DNA of 64,000 nt from CAVWDU01 sp963753815 (GTDB lineage Bacteria > Pseudomonadota > Gammaproteobacteria > Pseudomonadales > Halieaceae). The notes beneath the pieces are model-generated. The model was given only the letters and a program-made list of their open reading frames with translations, searched no databases and was not told where the DNA came from. The position numbers were made by a program, and so were the translations under genes. Shown piece after piece: positions 61,234-64,000 of the stretch. The DNA lies in assembly GCA_963753815.1 (NCBI GenBank), contig CAVWDU010000004.1:434001-498000 (forward strand). Reading direction: 5' to 3'. Position 1 is the first letter of the stretch, and every line of letters begins with the position of its first letter.

Positions 61234-62739
61234 TCAGGATTCAAGCGCTTCACAGAAGCGTTTGAGAATCTCGATCCGGGCGTGACGCTTATTGTTCCCG
61301 GCGATGACGTGCCAGGGCGCGTGTGCGGGGCTCGTACGCAAAATCATTTCATTAACTGCGCTCTCATACAGCGGCCACTTTTCGCGGTTACGCCAGTCCT
61401 CATCGGTGATTTTGTGCTGTTTATGCGGTTCGTTTTCACGGGCCTTGAAACGCGCATACTGCTCCTCCGGACTGATGTGAATCCAGAACTTCAGCATGGT
61501 GGAGCCGTGCGCAACAATCTGGCGCTCGAACTCGTTGATCTCGGCGTAGGCACGCTGCCATTCGTCGGCGGAAGCAAAACCCTCGACGCGCTCTACCAGC
61601 ACCCTGCCGTACCATGAGCGGTCAAACAGGGTGGCGCTACCGTCCCTTCCCAGTCGTCGCCAGAATCGCCACAGGTAGTGGTGCATCCGCTCCTCGCTTG
61701 TCGGGGCGGCATACTGCAATACCCGGTACAGACGCGGATCGATTGCGCCGGTGACCCGACGGATTGCCGAGCCCTTGCCGGCAGCGTCCCAGCCCTCAAA
61801 CACGGCCACCAGTGAGCGCTGCGTCGAGGCGTGCCGCTTCCATGCGAGGTCCTGCAAGCGCCCCTGGTATTTGGCGAGCTTCTCCCGATAGTGTGATTTT
61901 TTCAGCGACTGGTCCAGGTCGACCCGGTCGAGTGGCGCCGTTTTCGGTAACTTGCCCAGCGGAGGTGGCGTCGTCTCCGCGGCTGCATGCCGGCTCGACT
62001 GCTGTGCTGTCCGCGCCTCCATCTGCTCGAGGAGAATCCTGCCCAGGGTAATATCACGGTGGAAGCGGTCTTCGGCGTCGATAACGTGCCACGGGCAGCT
62101 CGCACTGTCCGTCTGGGCGAGCAGTCGTGACGCCGACTTCATCTGTTTCTTGTAGGGTACTTTGTGGTGGTCAAACGACCGTGGCACGCGCGGGTTCTGT
62201 TGCATTCGCGGTGCCTGCTCGGCAAGCTGTAGCTTCTGGGCTTTCTTGCCCACATGCAGCCAGAGCTTGACGATGAGTGCGCCGTCGTCGTAGTGCGCGG
62301 ATTCAAATCGATTGATCTCTTCGCAGCGTCGGCGCAGCGCCTTGCCGGACAGGTTGCTGGTCAGCAGTGCGGAGCCCGGCCTGGCATACCAGCCGTTGAT
62401 GTACAGTCCAATCTGCCCCGCCGGTGGCAGCCGGCGCCAGAAACGCCAGAAATAGGGCCTCGATTCCTCTTCGTCGGAATGCAGCCAGAAGCCCTCGGTC
62501 TCAATCCCCCTCGGATCCATCCACTCGTTGAGCCTGTGTACGGCCGACCCCTTGCCGGCCCCATCCAGCCCGCCAATGATGACCAGTACCGGGTACTCGG
62601 CTTCCTGCACGGCGAACTGTGCGGCGAGCAGTGCCTGTCTCAGGCCGAGGGCGTCCTCGTCGAACTCGGACCTCGACAGCCGGTTACCCAACTGGATGTC
62701 CTCCAGTTTGGCGAGTTTTTTGTGGGACTGAGCGGCCAT
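61234..62739 (-). CDS. pap: Polyphosphate:AMP phosphotransferase (two PPK2 domains)
   Basis: 501 residues from ATG 62739. Two fused PPK2 domains, each with Walker A: GGLDGAGKGSAVHR near residue 56 and EGWDAAGKGSAIRR near residue 318, and each with a DR/SWYGR- or NGWYAR-type lid. Class II PPK2 (Pap) phosphorylates AMP with polyphosphate; two-domain length is typical of this class. The asparaginase-like gene follows 16 bases after its stop. It is divergent from tamA. Confidence 0.92.
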   Translation of the reverse strand: MAAQSHKKLAKLEDIQLGNRLSRSEFDEDALGLRQALLAAQFAVQEAEYPVLVIIGGLDGAGKGSAVHRLNEWMDPRGIETEGFWLHSDEEESRPYFWRFWRRLPPAGQIGLYINGWYARPGSALLTSNLSGKALRRRCEEINRFESAHYDDGALIVKLWLHVGKKAQKLQLAEQAPRMQQNPRVPRSFDHHKVPYKKQMKSASRLLAQTDSASCPWHVIDAEDRFHRDITLGRILLEQMEARTAQQSSRHAAAETTPPPLGKLPKTAPLDRVDLDQSLKKSHYREKLAKYQGRLQDLAWKRHASTQRSLVAVFEGWDAAGKGSAIRRVTGAIDPRLYRVLQYAAPTSEERMHHYLWRFWRRLGRDGSATLFDRSWYGRVLVERVEGFASADEWQRAYAEINEFERQIVAHGSTMLKFWIHISPEEQYARFKARENEPHKQHKITDEDWRNREKWPLYESAVNEMILRTSPAHAPWHVIAGNNKRHARIEILKRFCEALES

Positions 62740-62769
62740 TGTTGTGTGCTCTCGAAAAGGTACCGCAGT

Positions 62770-62775
62770 TATAAT
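62770..62775 (+). promoter_or_regulatory. Candidate -10 hexamer for tamA
   Basis: A perfect TATAAT at 62770-62775, 29 bases before the proposed tamA start. A clear -35 at 17 bases upstream is absent (TGCTCT), so the assignment rests on the -10 alone. Confidence 0.45.
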
Positions 62776-62804
62776 AGACCTTCTACCTGCACGGACTCCA
62801 GCGT

Positions 62805-64000
62805 ATGGCATCCAGAGCCCCACAGGCCGCATCCAGATGGGCGGCTCCGATGTCGATCTCCATCGCCGGGCGTTTTTGGGTGCGCTTGGTACAGTACCTT
62901 CCCCGGGTGCGGGCAGCTGTGCTGGGCCTGTGTCTGCTTTCGCTGCACGGTGGCGTTGTCGCCGACGGGCTCAGGTACTCGGTTTCGGGAGTCGACGGCG
63001 CGCTGAAGGACAACATCGAGGCCTGGCTGGGCGAGCCGCCTGAAACAGCAGCCGGCAGGGAAAACTTCGCCGGCGCCGCGCGAGAACGTGCGCTTAACGC
63101 ACTGCACGCGATGGGCTACTATGCCGCGGAGGTGGAGGTTACCGTCAACCGCGACCGCAGCACGTGGCGGCTCAAGGTGCGGGCGTCTCCCAACGACCCG
63201 GTGCGGATCAGGGACGTGCAGGTGCGGGTTACAGGCGATATTGCCGATACCGATCTCGTATCGGATCTGGTGGGGGATCCGCCGCTGAAGACCGGGGCCG
63301 TTTTCAACCACGGCACCTACGAAGCGCTGAAGTCGACACTGGTAGCCACGGCACAGCGTCACGGCTTTTTTGACGGTCGTTTTACCAGCAATCGCGTGGC
63401 CGTCAACCTCGCCGAGAAGACTGCGGACATCGACCTGGCTTATGACTCCGGTTCTCGCTACAGGTTCGGCGCACTGCAATTCGACCCCGATCAGATCAGC
63501 GACACGCAGGTAGACTCGCTGGCAAGTTTCAGCGATGGAGACCCGTTCGAGTTATCCAGCCTGCAGCGGCTGCAGGCAGACCTGCAGCGCACTGGCTACT
63601 ACTCCAGCGTTCTGCTGCGACCCGACTTCGACGCTGCTGAAGATGGACGCATCCCGGTGTCGCTATCGCTGACGCCGGCTAAACGCCACAGCTTTAATCT
63701 CGGCATTGGGTTTCGCACCGATACCGAGGAACGTGTATCAGTAACCTGGCGCACGCCGAAAATTAACGCGGCCGGGCACAGCCAGGAAACCCGGCTCGAG
63801 TACTCACCGATCAATCCCAGTGGCAGGACCACCTATCGAATCCCGCTGACTCACCCCCTGAACGACGTGCTTCATCTGACCGCGCGGGTGGAAGACAACG
63901 AGTTCGGCGACCTGGACAGCCGCCAGAGCGAACTCGGGATACGGCGGGAATTCCGGCGCAAGCAGTGGGTAGACAGTTATCTGGTCAGGGCGCTGGATGA
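62805..64000 (+). CDS. tamA: TamA-like outer-membrane assembly factor, partial (runs off right edge)
   Basis: The frame from ATG 62805 (second candidate ATG 62850) is open to base 64000, giving about 398 residues. After an uncharged signal-like stretch VLGLCLLSLHGGVVADG, POTRA domains follow (residues about 60-250), including the strings YYAAEVEVTV, GDPPLKTGAVFNHGTYEALK and GDPFELSSLQRLQADLQRTGYYSSV. Then the Omp85 beta-barrel begins (GIGFRTDTEERVSVTWR). This is the TamA layout of three POTRA domains before the barrel, which inserts autotransporters and other barrels with TamB. tamB would be expected beyond the window. Confidence 0.88.
   Translation, partial: MASRAPQAASRWAAPMSISIAGRFWVRLVQYLPRVRAAVLGLCLLSLHGGVVADGLRYSVSGVDGALKDNIEAWLGEPPETAAGRENFAGAARERALNALHAMGYYAAEVEVTVNRDRSTWRLKVRASPNDPVRIRDVQVRVTGDIADTDLVSDLVGDPPLKTGAVFNHGTYEALKSTLVATAQRHGFFDGRFTSNRVAVNLAEKTADIDLAYDSGSRYRFGALQFDPDQISDTQVDSLASFSDGDPFELSSLQRLQADLQRTGYYSSVLLRPDFDAAEDGRIPVSLSLTPAKRHSFNLGIGFRTDTEERVSVTWRTPKINAAGHSQETRLEYSPINPSGRTTYRIPLTHPLNDVLHLTARVEDNEFGDLDSRQSELGIRREFRRKQWVDSYLVRALD

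Overview
The window looks like a chromosomal segment from a GC-rich, Gram-negative gammaproteobacterium, perhaps an aerobic marine or soil heterotroph. The evidence is a TonB-dependent receptor, a TamA-like outer-membrane assembly factor, Slt-type lytic transglycosylase, SlyX, YciH/SUI1, several acyl-CoA degradation genes and a tRNA-Arg(CCU). I cannot name a genus. I see no rRNA, CRISPR array, prophage, transposase or integrase.

Region 1 (about 1-20 kb) is a catabolic island around a GntR/UTRA regulator (12650-13399). Leftward runs an apparent eight-gene operon: hyuA, hyuB, isochorismatase-type amidase, alpha/beta hydrolase, HpcH/citrate-lyase-type lyase, MaoC hydratase, acyl-CoA dehydrogenase and TonB receptor. 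It ends at a terminator shared with a convergent glutaredoxin-DinB fusion. Rightward run the regulator, an amidase, two CaiB/BaiF CoA-transferases, a hydantoin-racemase homologue without catalytic cysteines and two SnoaL-like proteins, then a second isochorismatase-type enzyme facing them. Together these could open a cyclic amide or imide (HyuAB), hydrolyse the remaining amide, load the acid on CoA, desaturate, hydrate and cleave it. The substrate is unknown. The 3' part of a Baeyer-Villiger monooxygenase gene is cut off by the left edge of the window.

Region 2 (20-26 kb) holds a membrane-type phosphoesterase, a Tat-exported berberine-bridge-type flavoenzyme, a SYLF lipid-binding protein, a DUF3592 protein, the tRNA and a TetR regulator with a near-ideal operator. 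It is loosely packed, with several gaps of 300-740 bases.

Region 3 (26.5-35.2 kb) is a second hyuAB operon, read leftward: CaiB transferase, HMG-CoA-lyase-like enzyme, hyuA, hyuB, a possible 60-residue protein, and a PrpR-type AAA+ regulator with an altered GAFTGA loop; a VOC protein lies upstream.

Region 4 (35.5-52 kb) mixes housekeeping and accessory genes: slt; a three-gene arsenosugar biosynthesis operon (arsS plus two glycosyltransferases); yciH; a zinc-ribbon protein; slyX; a pair of acyl-CoA dehydrogenases, the first interrupted by a one-base frameshift; an amidohydrolase; a Gram-negative sortase followed by its probable substrate; an acyltransferase; and an Lrp-type regulator divergent from an Orn/Lys/Arg decarboxylase.

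Region 5 (52-64 kb) is mostly lipid and acyl-CoA metabolism: patatin phospholipase, thiolase, FadJ-like multifunctional enzyme, short-chain dehydrogenase, fumarylacetoacetase-family enzyme with a DUF819 membrane protein, a one-domain asparaginase, a two-domain PPK2 and the 5' part of tamA. All functional calls come from motif reading and protein-family knowledge; no search was run.
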